DNA of 64,000 nt from JASHVB01 sp035523995 (GCA_035523995.1 DATKPQ010000153.1:7176-71175), one strand, 5' to 3'; positions 1-10,344 are shown, numbered from the stretch's first letter. Translations and numbers: made by a program. Notes: generated by a model from the letters alone, not told the origin.

Positions 1-3000
1 AATGCCGGTGCGGCGCTGATCCAGGGCGGCGGCATCGGAGTCTATGCCGTCGATGGCACCATCATCAACGATGCAACGATCGTCGCCACCGGTGCGTCGA
101 TCGGTGATTACGGCGTGCAGATCAACAGCATCGGCAGCGTCGGCAACCTGGGCAGCACCGCGCTGATCCAGGGCCATGTCGGCGTCCGGATCGTGGACGG
201 CGGGACCGTCACCAATGCCGGCACGATTGCATCCAGCCAGGGTGCATCCGGCAAAGCGGTGGAATTCGACCAGGGGAGCGTCCGGTTGGTCGATGATCCC
301 GGCGCGGTGTTCATCGGCTCCATTTACGGCGGCAACGGCGGCCCGGCTGTGTTCGAACTGGCATCGAGCAGTGGCACCGGCACCGTAACCGGCTTCGGCA
401 CCAGCATCACCAATTTCACCTCGCTGGTGTTCGATCCCGGCGCCCAGTGGACCGTTTCGGGCAACGATTCCGCCAATGGACTCGGTACGCTCGGTATCAG
501 CGGCTTTGCCATCGGCGACACGATCGACCTGACCGGGTTTGTCGCGACCGCCCACACCCTCAGCGGTAGCACGCTGATCCTGACCGACGCGGCTGCGGCG
601 CAGGAGACGCTGCACGTCACCGGCACGTTCGCCGCGGCAAACCTGCGCGCCGCCAGGGATGGCAGCGGCACCGGCACCAACGTCTATCTGCTGCCCGGGT
701 CCACGATCACCGCGGGTGCCACGGCCAGTTTCACCGGTGGCGGCAGCCCGGTGGTGCTGGACGGCAGCATCGCCATCACCGATCCGAACGGCACGCTGCT
801 GAGCGGTGCGACGGTCGACATCGACAGCGGCTTCACCACCGGCGACACACTGAGCGCCACCGGCCTTTCGGAACTGGGCATCACCGGCGGCTACGACCCC
901 GAGACCGGCGAACTGACGCTGGCCGGCACGGCCAACATCCAGAACTATGAGTCGGCACTGAAGTCCGTCACCTACAGCTTCAATCCCGGCACCGGCGATC
1001 CGACCGCGGGCGGCGTCGACACCAGCCGTGCCATTCAGTGGATCGTCAACGACGCGACCGGCACCAGCGCCCCCTCCACCAGCACACTGGATGTCGTGCA
1101 TGCGCCGCCGACGCTGACCGTGGGCGGTACCGTCACGTTCACCGGGGGCGGCAGCCCGGTGGTGCTCGACAGCTCGCTGGCAGTCGCCGATCCCGACAGC
1201 AATGACATGCTGAACAGTGGGACGGTCATCATCGCGAATTTCGCCGCCGGCGATGTTCTGTCGGCGGGGACAACGGTGGGCGGCATCGCCGCCAGCTACG
1301 CGAGCGGTACGCTAACCCTGACCGGCACAGCGACAGTGGCTGACTACCGGCAGGTGCTGGACAGTGTCTCTTACAGCGTCAATCCGTCGGATGCCGATCC
1401 GACCGCGGGCATCGATCCGGCGACGCGCACCATCGACTGGACGGTGAACGACGGCAGCACCAGCAACGGCACTGCCGGCGGCACCAGCACGGTGAACGAG
1501 GTGCACGTCGTGCCCACCATCGTCATTGGCGGCACCGCTACGTTCACGGGCGGCGGCAGCGCGGTGACGCTGGATGGCACGGCCAGCGTGACCGATATCA
1601 ATAGTGGCGGCACGCTGACCGGCGCCACGGTGTGGATCAACAGCGGCAGCCTGGCCGGCGACATGCTGAACTACGCCAGCCTGACCGGGCTGGGCATCAC
1701 CGGCATTTATAGCGGCGGCACCCTGACCCTCAGCGGTGCGGCCGACATCTCCAGCTATGATTCGGCGCTGGCCTCGATCACTTACAGTTTCAATCCCGGC
1801 ACCGGCAATCCGACCGCGGGTGACGATACCGTCCGCGTCATCGATTGGACGGTCACCGACGGCAGCAACGTCAACGGCACCAGCAACACCGGCAGTTCGA
1901 CGCTGGATGTGGTGCATGTCGCGCCGACCATTTCGGTCCTCGGTACGGCGACGTTCACCGGCGGCGGGTCGCCGGTCGTGCTGGACAGCGCTGCCAGCGC
2001 CACCGATCCGGACAGCGGCGGTAATCTGACCGGGGCAACGATCTGGATCAACAGCGGTAGCGTTTCCGGCGACATACTGAACTATTCCAGCCTGAACGGG
2101 TTGGGGATCGCCGGCACATATGACGCCCTCGCTGGCGCGCTGACGCTGACCGGCACTTCCAGTCTGGCCAATTACGACTCCGCCCTGGCGTCGATCACCT
2201 ATAGCTTCAATCCCGGCACCGGCGATCCGACCGGCGGTGGCGACAATACCGTCCGCGTCATCGATTGGTCCGTCACCGACGGGAACGCCAGCAACGGCCT
2301 CAGCACGACCGGCAGCACGACGCTGGATGTCGTGCATGTCGCGCCGACCATCTCGGCGGCCGGCACTGCGACCTTCGCCGGCGGCGGGGCGTCGGTCGTG
2401 CTGGACAGCAACGCCCACGTCACCGATCCGGACAGCAACGGCAACCTGGCCGCGGCGGCGATCTGGATCAGCAGCGGCAGCATCCCCGGCGACATGCTGA
2501 ACTACGCCAGCCTGACCGGGCTGGGGATCAACGGCACCTACGACAGCGTCACCGGCACGCTGACGCTGACCGGCACATCCAGTCTCGCCAATTACGACTC
2601 CGCCCTGGCGTCGGTCACCTACAGCTTCAATCCCGGCACCGGCGATCCGACCGGCGGTGGCGACAATACCGTCCGCGTTATCGATTGGTCCGTCAGCGAC
2701 GGCAGTACCAGCAACGGCGTCAGCAACACCGGCACCAGCACGGTGGATATCGTGCACGTGGCGCCCACCATCGCCGCAGGTGTGACCGCGATCTTCGACG
2801 GCGGCGGATCCAGGGTGGTGCTGGACGGCTCGATCGCGATCACCGACGTGGACAGCTTCGCCACGCTGGCCGGAGCGAGCGTCGCCATCAACAGCGGCAG
2901 CTTCGTTGACGGCGACATGCTGAACTACACCAGCCTGGGCGGGCTCGGGATCGCCGGCACTTACGACACAGCCACCGGCACGCTGACGCTGAACGGCAGC

Positions 3001-6000
3001 TCCAGCATACTCAACTACGAATCGGCGCTCGACTCGATCACCTATAGTTTCATCCCCACAAACGCCGACCCGACCAATGGCGGCGGCGATACCAGCCGGA
3101 CGATATCCTGGTCGGTGAATGACGGCGTCGCGGCCAGCAACATTGCCAGCAGTTCATTGTCCGACGTGCATATCGCGCCCAGCATCACCGCGTCCGGCAC
3201 GGTTGGCTTCGCCATTGGCGGAACCGCGGCGGCACTCGACCCGGGGCTCATCGTCAACGATCCGGACAGCAGCAACAGCCTCACCGGCGCGACGATCTCG
3301 ATCGGCGGGTTCGAGGCCGGCGACGTCCTGAACTTCGTCAACACCGGCTCGATCAGCGGCGGCTACAATCCGACGACCGGTGTCATGACACTGACCGGCA
3401 CCGCGAGCATCGCGGCCTACCAGAGCGCGATGGCATCGATCACCTACAGCAGCACGATCAGCGATCCATCCTACGGCGGCGCCCATCCAACGCGCACGAT
3501 CGACTGGACGGTGACCGACGGCACCAGCAGCAACGGCGTCAGCAACACCGGCAACACCGGGCTCACCGTGTATGGGCCGACCCCAGCCATCTCCGGCACC
3601 GCCGACTGGGTCGTCGATTACATCCAGCAAGGCACGGCGGCGACGCTGGATAGCCAGATCACGATATCGGACAGCGACAGCTCGACGCTGGTCGGCGCGA
3701 CCGTAACGATCAGCGGCAGTGTGATTGCCGGCGACACGCTGACGGCGAACACCGCCGATACCGAAATCACCGCCAGCTATAACGACGGCACGCTGACCCT
3801 GTCGGGTACCGATACGCTGGCCGACTACCAGCAGGTGCTGCGCAGCGTCGTCTACGCCAGCAGTGCGGCCGATCCGACCAGCGATGGCGCGGATCGTGAT
3901 CGAACGATCGTTTGGCAGGTGAACGATGGTCGCGGCGGGAACAACCTGTCCAACATCGGCACGACCACCGTGGTGGATCACGTGCGTCCGGTAGTGACCA
4001 CCGGCAACACGGTTGCTTTCGGCATCGGCGCAGGGGCGATCCTGGTGCAGCCGACGCTCGGCGTTGCCGATGCCGACACCAACCCGATCCTGACAGGTAC
4101 GGTGGTCATCAGCGCCGGGTCCCTGACCGGCGACGTGCTGGCATTCAACCATGGCACCAATAGCGAGACGTTCGCCGGCGGCGTGACCATCGCGGCGAGC
4201 TACAACAACGGCACCCTGACGTTCGGCGAGTCGGGCGGCGCCAGCCTGGCCGACTGGCAGCAGGCGCTGGCGTCAGTGATCTTCGACAACACCGGTACCA
4301 ATGCCGATAACAGCGGTGCCGATCCCACGCGCACGCTGACCTGGACGCTGAACACCAGCGATCCGCAGCAAACCAGCATGCCGGTAACCAGCACGGTCGA
4401 CATCGCACCGCCGCCGGTGATCAGCGGCACGGTCGCCAATCAAGGGACGACTGACGAGGCGCCGATCCGGCCGTTCTCCGGCGTGACGGTCAACGACAGC
4501 AGCATCAACCAGATCGAGACGATCGTCGTCACGCTGTCCAACCCGGCCAACGGCACGCTGTCGGACAGCGTTGGTGGCAGCGTCAACAATGGCACCTACG
4601 TGGTTACCGGCACCACGCTGGCGGTCACGCAGGCGCTGCAGGCGCTGGTATTCACTCCAACGGCGCATGAGGTGGTGCCCGGCGGGACGGTGGCCTCCAC
4701 CTTTACCCTCACGGCCACCAATTCGGCGGGCGCGACCGCCAGCAACAGCACCACCAGCGTCATCGCCACGGCGGCAAACGACCCGCCGGAGATCACCACC
4801 ATCCCGGTCAACACCGGCGTGCCGAACCAGGGCTCATCGGCGCCGTTTGCCGGGCTGGCCATCACCGACCCGGATGCCGGCGGCCATATCGGCACGTTGA
4901 CCGTGGCGCTATCGCCGTCGAATGGCGGCACGCTCAGTGTGCTGTCCGGCGGCACGTTCGATGCCGCGACCGGCGTCTATTCGCTGGTCGGCACGATCGC
5001 AGCGCTGAGCACTGCCCTCGAGGACCTGCTGTTCCTGCCCGGGCCGCCGCCGAGCGGCAGTTACGTCTCGACCACCGATTTCAGCGTCCAGGTGACGGAC
5101 AGTGGCGGCGAGGCCATCAACAACACAGTGACCGTCACCACCGTGACGCAGGAGGTGCCGGGGTTCAGCGGAACCGGCACATCCAACACGATCTCGGTGA
5201 GCCCCGACGGGACGAATTTTGCGCCGGCCTCCACAACGCCGGGCGCCAGCAACGAGGCAATTGTCACAGCGCCGACCACAGGCGGCTCCTACGCGGTGCC
5301 GAGCGACTATCAGGCCCTCTATCTCGGCGGTACGGTCGCGGCATCGTTGTCGGACAACGCGGTGGGCAATGCGGCGCTGATCGGCAACAGCGGCAACGAT
5401 ACGCTCAGCGCCACCCAGGGAAACGACACGATCTCGGGCGGCACGGGCCGGAACCAGATCTCGGTCAGCGGCGCGTCCGATGTCGTGCAGGCCGGCACCG
5501 GCACCGACAATATCGATGCGACCGGCACGCTCGATACGGTCATGGCGGCAGGCACTGCGTCTGTCTCCGCCGCCGGAGCAGGGCAGTTCGTCGTCGGCAG
5601 TTCATCGATCTCCGGCGCGCTCACGGTGGTGGCGACCGGCAGCGACGATACGATCTCGGCCGGCACGGGCTCGCTGACCTCTACGGTCAATGGCAGCGGT
5701 GCGATGCTGTACGGCGGGTTCGGCAGCATCGCCGGCGGGCTGAACCTGTCGGTCGGCGGCTCGGGCGATACCGTCAATCCGGGTTACAGCACCGCGAAGG
5801 TGCAGGCTTCCGGCAACGGCGACCTGGTCTTTGGCGGATACGGCTCCACGGCAAGCATGCTGGCGGTGTCGCTGACGGGTTCGAATGACACGGTGAACCC
5901 CGGGGGCAGCGCCGCGGCGGTCAACGCCTCAGGCAACAGCGAGATGATCTACGGCACGTTCGGCAGCCTGACCGGCGGGCTGCAGGTGGTTGCCGGCGGA

Positions 6001-7005
6001 TCCGGCGACACGATCAATCCGGGGGTGGATCCGACGACCATTTCGGGTTCGGGCACCGGCGACCTCGTCTACGGCGATTTCGGCGCGCCGGGTGGCGGAC
6101 TCAACGTCTCGATCAGCGGCGCAAATGCCACCGTCAATCCCGGCATGAGCGCGGTCACGGTGCACGCAACCGGCCAGAACGATCTGGTCTACGGCACATT
6201 CGGCGACGTGCCGGGCAGCCTGTACGTGTTCCTGGGTGGGACGGGCGACACGGTCAATCCGGGCATCGATCCGGCGACAGTGGTGGCGGCGGGCAGCAAC
6301 GATCTGATTTACGGCAGTTTCGGCCCCGCTGCGGGCCCGCTTGTGGTCTCGGTAACGGGCGCGAACGACACCGTCGAGCCCGCCAATTCCCCGGCAACGG
6401 TTCAGGCGGGCAGCAGCAGCCAGGGGCTTTGGGTTTGGGGCGGGACAGGCAGCCTGGATTTCAGCGCCGGCGGCGGCAGCGCCACAGTCGCGGCTGGCAG
6501 CGGTGCCGTCTCCGCAACCGGCGGCAGTGGACCGCTGGTGTTCGTCGGCGGCCCGGACAGCAGCACAGTGACCGGTGGTGCCGGCGGTACGACGCTGTTC
6601 GGTGCGGCATCGGGCTCGATCGTCTACGGCGGAAGTATCGGCGCCGCACTGATCGTCGCAAGCAGCGGCAATGAAACGTTGAACGCCGGCGCATCGAGCA
6701 CAAACGACACGTTTGTTGCCGGCGCCGGCGCCGTCACCTTCACCGGCGGCTCGGGATCGGACAGTTTTCTGTTCTACCAGGACCTGACCGCGCCAGGCGG
6801 CGGCGCGCACGACGCAATCGCCGGATTCACTGCAAATGATATCGTGCATCTGTCCGGGTATGGCGGCAACGAGGCCGCGACGGCTTTGACCGCGGCCGTC
6901 TCCACCGGCGGCAACACGACGATCACGCTTTCGGACAACACGCAGATCACGTTCCTCGATGTTTCAAGTGCCAGCGCGCTGAGCGGCCATATCGTCTCGA
7001 TATGA
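1..7005 (+). CDS. Giant repeat-rich secreted adhesin-like protein, 5' end missing
   Basis: The reading frame is open from the first base, so the gene starts before the window; 2334 residues are visible. The first part (to about residue 235) has beta-helix-like turns of the type found in autotransporter passengers. Residues about 240-1470 are nine tandem units of about 135-140 residues, each with a TFTGGGSPVVLD-like start, a YSFNPGTGDPT core and an IDWTVTDG end, followed by two cadherin-like units to about residue 1720. From about residue 1780 the protein turns into glycine/aspartate-rich GNDT and GSGDTVNPG repeats, which recall calcium-binding RTX repeats. The last 85 residues (FLFYQDL, then ITLSDNTQITFL) look like the C-terminal export signal of type I secreted proteins. 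Inference: a surface or biofilm adhesin exported by a type I system. No transporter gene is visible here, and the N-terminus cannot be judged. Confidence 0.85.
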   Translation, partial: NAGAALIQGGGIGVYAVDGTIINDATIVATGASIGDYGVQINSIGSVGNLGSTALIQGHVGVRIVDGGTVTNAGTIASSQGASGKAVEFDQGSVRLVDDPGAVFIGSIYGGNGGPAVFELASSSGTGTVTGFGTSITNFTSLVFDPGAQWTVSGNDSANGLGTLGISGFAIGDTIDLTGFVATAHTLSGSTLILTDAAAAQETLHVTGTFAAANLRAARDGSGTGTNVYLLPGSTITAGATASFTGGGSPVVLDGSIAITDPNGTLLSGATVDIDSGFTTGDTLSATGLSELGITGGYDPETGELTLAGTANIQNYESALKSVTYSFNPGTGDPTAGGVDTSRAIQWIVNDATGTSAPSTSTLDVVHAPPTLTVGGTVTFTGGGSPVVLDSSLAVADPDSNDMLNSGTVIIANFAAGDVLSAGTTVGGIAASYASGTLTLTGTATVADYRQVLDSVSYSVNPSDADPTAGIDPATRTIDWTVNDGSTSNGTAGGTSTVNEVHVVPTIVIGGTATFTGGGSAVTLDGTASVTDINSGGTLTGATVWINSGSLAGDMLNYASLTGLGITGIYSGGTLTLSGAADISSYDSALASITYSFNPGTGNPTAGDDTVRVIDWTVTDGSNVNGTSNTGSSTLDVVHVAPTISVLGTATFTGGGSPVVLDSAASATDPDSGGNLTGATIWINSGSVSGDILNYSSLNGLGIAGTYDALAGALTLTGTSSLANYDSALASITYSFNPGTGDPTGGGDNTVRVIDWSVTDGNASNGLSTTGSTTLDVVHVAPTISAAGTATFAGGGASVVLDSNAHVTDPDSNGNLAAAAIWISSGSIPGDMLNYASLTGLGINGTYDSVTGTLTLTGTSSLANYDSALASVTYSFNPGTGDPTGGGDNTVRVIDWSVSDGSTSNGVSNTGTSTVDIVHVAPTIAAGVTAIFDGGGSRVVLDGSIAITDVDSFATLAGASVAINSGSFVDGDMLNYTSLGGLGIAGTYDTATGTLTLNGSSSILNYESALDSITYSFIPTNADPTNGGGDTSRTISWSVNDGVAASNIASSSLSDVHIAPSITASGTVGFAIGGTAAALDPGLIVNDPDSSNSLTGATISIGGFEAGDVLNFVNTGSISGGYNPTTGVMTLTGTASIAAYQSAMASITYSSTISDPSYGGAHPTRTIDWTVTDGTSSNGVSNTGNTGLTVYGPTPAISGTADWVVDYIQQGTAATLDSQITISDSDSSTLVGATVTISGSVIAGDTLTANTADTEITASYNDGTLTLSGTDTLADYQQVLRSVVYASSAADPTSDGADRDRTIVWQVNDGRGGNNLSNIGTTTVVDHVRPVVTTGNTVAFGIGAGAILVQPTLGVADADTNPILTGTVVISAGSLTGDVLAFNHGTNSETFAGGVTIAASYNNGTLTFGESGGASLADWQQALASVIFDNTGTNADNSGADPTRTLTWTLNTSDPQQTSMPVTSTVDIAPPPVISGTVANQGTTDEAPIRPFSGVTVNDSSINQIETIVVTLSNPANGTLSDSVGGSVNNGTYVVTGTTLAVTQALQALVFTPTAHEVVPGGTVASTFTLTATNSAGATASNSTTSVIATAANDPPEITTIPVNTGVPNQGSSAPFAGLAITDPDAGGHIGTLTVALSPSNGGTLSVLSGGTFDAATGVYSLVGTIAALSTALEDLLFLPGPPPSGSYVSTTDFSVQVTDSGGEAINNTVTVTTVTQEVPGFSGTGTSNTISVSPDGTNFAPASTTPGASNEAIVTAPTTGGSYAVPSDYQALYLGGTVAASLSDNAVGNAALIGNSGNDTLSATQGNDTISGGTGRNQISVSGASDVVQAGTGTDNIDATGTLDTVMAAGTASVSAAGAGQFVVGSSSISGALTVVATGSDDTISAGTGSLTSTVNGSGAMLYGGFGSIAGGLNLSVGGSGDTVNPGYSTAKVQASGNGDLVFGGYGSTASMLAVSLTGSNDTVNPGGSAAAVNASGNSEMIYGTFGSLTGGLQVVAGGSGDTINPGVDPTTISGSGTGDLVYGDFGAPGGGLNVSISGANATVNPGMSAVTVHATGQNDLVYGTFGDVPGSLYVFLGGTGDTVNPGIDPATVVAAGSNDLIYGSFGPAAGPLVVSVTGANDTVEPANSPATVQAGSSSQGLWVWGGTGSLDFSAGGGSATVAAGSGAVSATGGSGPLVFVGGPDSSTVTGGAGGTTLFGAASGSIVYGGSIGAALIVASSGNETLNAGASSTNDTFVAGAGAVTFTGGSGSDSFLFYQDLTAPGGGAHDAIAGFTANDIVHLSGYGGNEAATALTAAVSTGGNTTITLSDNTQITFLDVSSASALSGHIVSI
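718..4420 (+). repeat. Tandem in-frame repeats of about 405-420 bp in the adhesin gene
   Basis: Nine copies start near 718, 1132, 1531, 1945, 2365, 2785, 3200, 3610 and 4010. Copies 3 to 6 are the most alike at DNA level: long stretches near 2210-2280 and 2630-2700 are identical apart from a base or two. The outer copies are more diverged. The pattern suggests recent duplication or gene conversion in the centre of the array. Confidence 0.8.
5630..6420 (+). repeat. Seven in-frame repeats of about 41 codons, GSGDTVNPG type
   Basis: Seven units begin near 5632, 5755, 5878, 5995, 6115, 6235 and 6355. Each pairs an (S/G)GxxDTVNPG turn with a GDLVYGxFG turn. This differs from the classical nine-residue RTX repeat in having a long period, and reads like a beta-solenoid. 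Confidence 0.65.
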
Positions 7006-7053
7006 GCGGGATGCGGGACCTGGTGTGCATGCCGCATGTCATGGCGAGCCACA

Positions 7054-7153
7054 TGTCATTGCGAGGAGCAAAGCGACGAAGCAACCCCGGTCGTGTGAAG
7101 GCACGGACTATGCGTGCACTCCCCGCTCCCTTGCTTCGCGCCCCGCAATGACG
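7054..7153. repeat. Dispersed palindromic element, copy 1 (TGTCATTGCGAG family)
   Basis: The left arm begins TGTCATTGCGAGGAGC, followed by AGCGACGAAGCAA. The right arm reads TTGCTTCGCG and then CCGCAATGACG, an imperfect inverted copy of the left. A second copy lies at 21981-22090. It fills most of the gap between the adhesin and the glycosyltransferase. The shape is that of a REP/BIME-type element; it may act as a transcript end, which is inference. Confidence 0.65.
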
Positions 7154-7192
7154 TGCGGCTCGCCAGGCAAACGAAGGGAGGCAAACTGACAC

Positions 7193-10102
7193 ATGCTGCG
7201 CGACTGGCCGGACCGCGATAACCGCAAACAGATATTGTTCGCCTTCGATGCGGCCTATGCCGCCGATCCGTACCGCGTGCACTCGATCGTCACCGGTGCG
7301 GCCGATCAGCTCGGCACCCAATTCGATCGGATTCAATTGTTCTGCGAAGGGAACTACCGCGGCCCGCGATTCAGCCGCAACCATCCACGCGTCGTTCCCG
7401 TCCGGACACCGCCGGGCTGGTCGCCGCGCGTCGCCGCGCTGCGTGCCACACGCCGGCTCCGGCTGGCGGAATCGCCTGCCCGCTGGCTGTCGAATGTGGC
7501 AGCGCCTTTGGAGCCACTGCTTCGATCGCTCGCCGCCAACCGCACCTATGACAGCGTCATAACGTTTTCCAGGAGCCTGGCATTCGCCATTACGGTGTTC
7601 CGCCTGGCGCATATCTTCGCATCCGTGCGGATGCCGCGTTTGCTCGCCGTCGTGCCGGCCAGCACGGCGGACGCGGGCGAGGCGGCGGACATCGAATGGC
7701 TGGGCGCCGTGTTATTGTGCGATGGCGAACTGGCCGCCGGCACGGGCAGTCCCACGAAAACCACCCGCCAGCCCGGCCATGGTCGCGACCCTGTCAGTCT
7801 ACGATTTGCCGAGGCCTCCCCCTTGCGGTTCACCCACGCCTCGACATACCCCTCGGCCAACCGGGAGCCATGGCCGACCGTATGCTGGGCGGATTGTCTC
7901 GCCGACAGGATTGCACCGCGGCCACCACCTCGCGACGTCGTCTTGTTTGTCCGCCCGGACTGGGCCAATTGCGGCAGCGCGACGACGTTCAATAGCCTGG
8001 CGCGCTATTTTCATGACAACGGCGCGCTACTTATCGATATTGCCATTTGGCCCTATGGCGGCACGTGGAGTGCGGCCGACCGCGACGCCAGGATCACGGA
8101 AGAGCAAAGGCAGATTGGTGCGGCGTTGTATTTTTCCATCCGGCGGTCCGCCTCGCTGTTGCGCATCGGCGCCGAGCTGGTGAAGGCCGCGATTGGCCTG
8201 CCGCCGACCACGATCGTGCGCCAGAAGCTGTTGCAGTACGCATTGGCCGCAAGGCCGGCAATCCTGGCGTCAGTGATCGGACGAGCGCGAATTTCACATA
8301 TCTATCTGAATCATTTCTTTACCCATCGCTATGCGCGCAGTTTCATTGGCCGGCGGCGGTTCTTTCTCGATACCCACGACATCCAGTCGGTGAACTGGGT
8401 GCAGGGCGGTGCCGTCAACTTCATCACCGGCAGGGGCGACCTTTTCCACACGCTGCTGCGCGACGAACTGAGGATTCTGTCGCAGGCCCACCGGCTTTCA
8501 TTTGTCAATCAGGAAGAACTGGCTCTCGCCCAGACAGTCATTCCACGCGAGAAGCTCGACCTGATCGTGGCTCTTCCCCCCATCCTACCCTGCGAACCGG
8601 CAATGCCCGCCGATCCGCCCAGGCTGCTGGTGGTTGCCAGCAACAACCTGCCTAACAAACGAGGGGTGCAGTGGTTCCTGGAGTCGGTCTGGCCGCTGAT
8701 CCAGGCGGCGTTCTCGCATCCTGCAACTCCGGACCGGCCGGCTCGCCCGCCGATTCTCGACATCTGCGGCAACATCGCCGCAGAGTTTATCGATGCCCGG
8801 TTCAGCTCCTGCATATTCCACGGGCCGGTCGAGGATCTGCGCGCATTCTATACCCGGGCCGATGCCGTGCTGCTGCCGGTCGTGATCGGTAGCGGTATCG
8901 CAATCAAGGCCATTGAGGCGATCCTGCACGGCCGTCCCGTCGTCGCCACGAGCCAGGCGCTTCGCGGGCTCCCCGACGAGGTCGTGCAGTGCATCGGCCA
9001 CGCGAACGCAGCGAACGAATTCGCCACGGCGGTCTTGAATCTGGTGACCTCGCCGTCAGACCGGCGAATTGCGACGGCGCGCGTCGCCGCGGCGGCGGCA
9101 ATGATCCGGCAACAGGGATATTATGAGCGACTCGATGCTGCCATGGCTGCGGTGCGTACGCCGACCGCCATCACCGGGCAGGGATTCCGACCTGCCATTG
9201 CCCGGACCGTTCCCGGCGACATCATGCTTGATCGCGTACGGCACATGCTCGCCCGGTATTTCCTGGCCGGTGAGCGAAGCGAGGAGCTGGTTGCCGATCC
9301 GCGGCGGATTGCCTTCGATGGCGATCCGGCGTGGCTGGCACAGATATTCGCCAACCGAACGGTGCATGATGAAGATTACCGCGTCTTCGGTCATTTCCAG
9401 GATCCGCAATCGCTCATTCTCGATATCGGAGCAAATTATGGCTATTCCGTCGCTTCGATGTTTGCGCAGGGTTGCGGGAGCTGCGTGCTGTCGTTTGAAC
9501 CGGTCGAAGCGCTGGCGACTTGCCTTGCCGAGGTCGTGCGCCTCAATCCCGGCCGATGCGACTATCGCATGCTTGCGCTCGGGGGCGGCGCCGGCACCCA
9601 GGCCTTCGTCATGCCGGTCCTGAACAATCGTGCGATCACCAGCCTGACGACGGCGGATGCAAGACCCGATATCGATAGCCTGGCGCGCAACATCTGCTCT
9701 TATCATGCGATGCACATGCGCGAAGAGCCATTTCTGTCACTGGCCTTCCACGCTTTCACCGCTCCGGTGCGAACGCTCGATGCAGCCTTGCGGGAGGGGG
9801 GACCGTTTTGCGTTCCAACAAGCAAGATCGTCGCTGCGAAGATCGATGCCGAGGGAACCGAGGCGGCGATCGTGGCTGGCGCGTTGGATACGTTTTCTGC
9901 CCACCGCCCGCTCATCCTGATCGAAGGCGCCAATCGCCAGGCCATGGTGAGGGAGATGCTGCAAGGCGTCGGCTACGAGTTCGCTATTCGATGCAGCGAC
10001 CAGTTGTCGCTGAGCAATACCATTTCGCAACTTGCAAACGGGTTCTTTGTACACGCGACCCGGTTCAAGGAATACAGGACTTGCGGCCTGCTGTGCGGCT
10101 GA
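7193..10102 (+). CDS. Glycosyltransferase fused to FkbM-type methyltransferase
   Basis: The 969-residue protein has two enzymes in one chain. Residues about 240-650 look like a GT-B glycosyltransferase of the family 1/4 kind: LDTHDIQSVNW near 392, SNNLPNKRGVQWF near 478, and the nucleotide-sugar segment GSGIAIKAIEAILHGRPVV near 565. Residues about 740-950 are an FkbM methyltransferase, with SAM motif LILDIGANYGYS near 742 and KIDAEGTEAAIV near 882. The first 230 residues are not recognised. The start follows a GGGAGG site 12 bases upstream. Likely role: sugar transfer and O-methylation of a surface glycan, or of a glycoprotein such as the neighbouring adhesin; the substrate is unknown. No transmembrane segment is evident, so it should be cytoplasmic. 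Confidence 0.8.
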   Translation: MLRDWPDRDNRKQILFAFDAAYAADPYRVHSIVTGAADQLGTQFDRIQLFCEGNYRGPRFSRNHPRVVPVRTPPGWSPRVAALRATRRLRLAESPARWLSNVAAPLEPLLRSLAANRTYDSVITFSRSLAFAITVFRLAHIFASVRMPRLLAVVPASTADAGEAADIEWLGAVLLCDGELAAGTGSPTKTTRQPGHGRDPVSLRFAEASPLRFTHASTYPSANREPWPTVCWADCLADRIAPRPPPRDVVLFVRPDWANCGSATTFNSLARYFHDNGALLIDIAIWPYGGTWSAADRDARITEEQRQIGAALYFSIRRSASLLRIGAELVKAAIGLPPTTIVRQKLLQYALAARPAILASVIGRARISHIYLNHFFTHRYARSFIGRRRFFLDTHDIQSVNWVQGGAVNFITGRGDLFHTLLRDELRILSQAHRLSFVNQEELALAQTVIPREKLDLIVALPPILPCEPAMPADPPRLLVVASNNLPNKRGVQWFLESVWPLIQAAFSHPATPDRPARPPILDICGNIAAEFIDARFSSCIFHGPVEDLRAFYTRADAVLLPVVIGSGIAIKAIEAILHGRPVVATSQALRGLPDEVVQCIGHANAANEFATAVLNLVTSPSDRRIATARVAAAAAMIRQQGYYERLDAAMAAVRTPTAITGQGFRPAIARTVPGDIMLDRVRHMLARYFLAGERSEELVADPRRIAFDGDPAWLAQIFANRTVHDEDYRVFGHFQDPQSLILDIGANYGYSVASMFAQGCGSCVLSFEPVEALATCLAEVVRLNPGRCDYRMLALGGGAGTQAFVMPVLNNRAITSLTTADARPDIDSLARNICSYHAMHMREEPFLSLAFHAFTAPVRTLDAALREGGPFCVPTSKIVAAKIDAEGTEAAIVAGALDTFSAHRPLILIEGANRQAMVREMLQGVGYEFAIRCSDQLSLSNTISQLANGFFVHATRFKEYRTCGLLCG

Positions 10103-10141
10103 CGCAAACATCGTATTGAAACTATCCATTCCGGCGTGATT

Positions 10142-10168
10142 CTGTGTAATCTGTGTAATCTGTGCAAT
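10142..10168. repeat. Three tandem copies of a 9-bp motif, CTGTGTAAT
   Basis: CTGTGTAAT occurs twice exactly and once as CTGTGCAAT, directly after the glycosyltransferase gene. A similar TTCTGTGTAAC lies near 37087, in the gap between two divergent genes. Confidence 0.6.
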
Positions 10169-10272
10169 CTGCGGCGAACCGGCTTTTCTCCGCGTTCGAC
10201 CCGCCCGGGCGCCCAACGCCCCTCGGCCCGGCGCACGCCACCGACCGCGCCCCCACCGCCGGCAAAAAATTC

Positions 10273-10300
10273 TTGACGACCTGTTAGTTATCGGTTAAAT
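10273..10300 (+). promoter_or_regulatory. Candidate sigma-70 promoter for the 10345 gene
   Basis: TTGACG (10273-10278) is followed after 16 bases by TTAAAT (10295-10300), in a locally AT-rich stretch of a GC-rich genome. The next gene starts 45 bases downstream. The prediction rests on the two boxes only. Confidence 0.4.
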
Positions 10301-10344
10301 ATACCAACTACTCCCGGTAACCCAGTAGGTTCAGCACACAGTCC

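Noticed and set aside
1312..2757. Long minus-strand frame of 481 codons inside the adhesin gene
   Set aside because: It mirrors the repeat units on the opposite strand and its product is a low-complexity Arg/Ala/Gly chain; the plus-strand frame is clearly the coding one.
718..4420. CRISPR-like or satellite array
   Set aside because: The repeats are in frame, over 400 bp long and encode Ig-like domains; no spacers exist.
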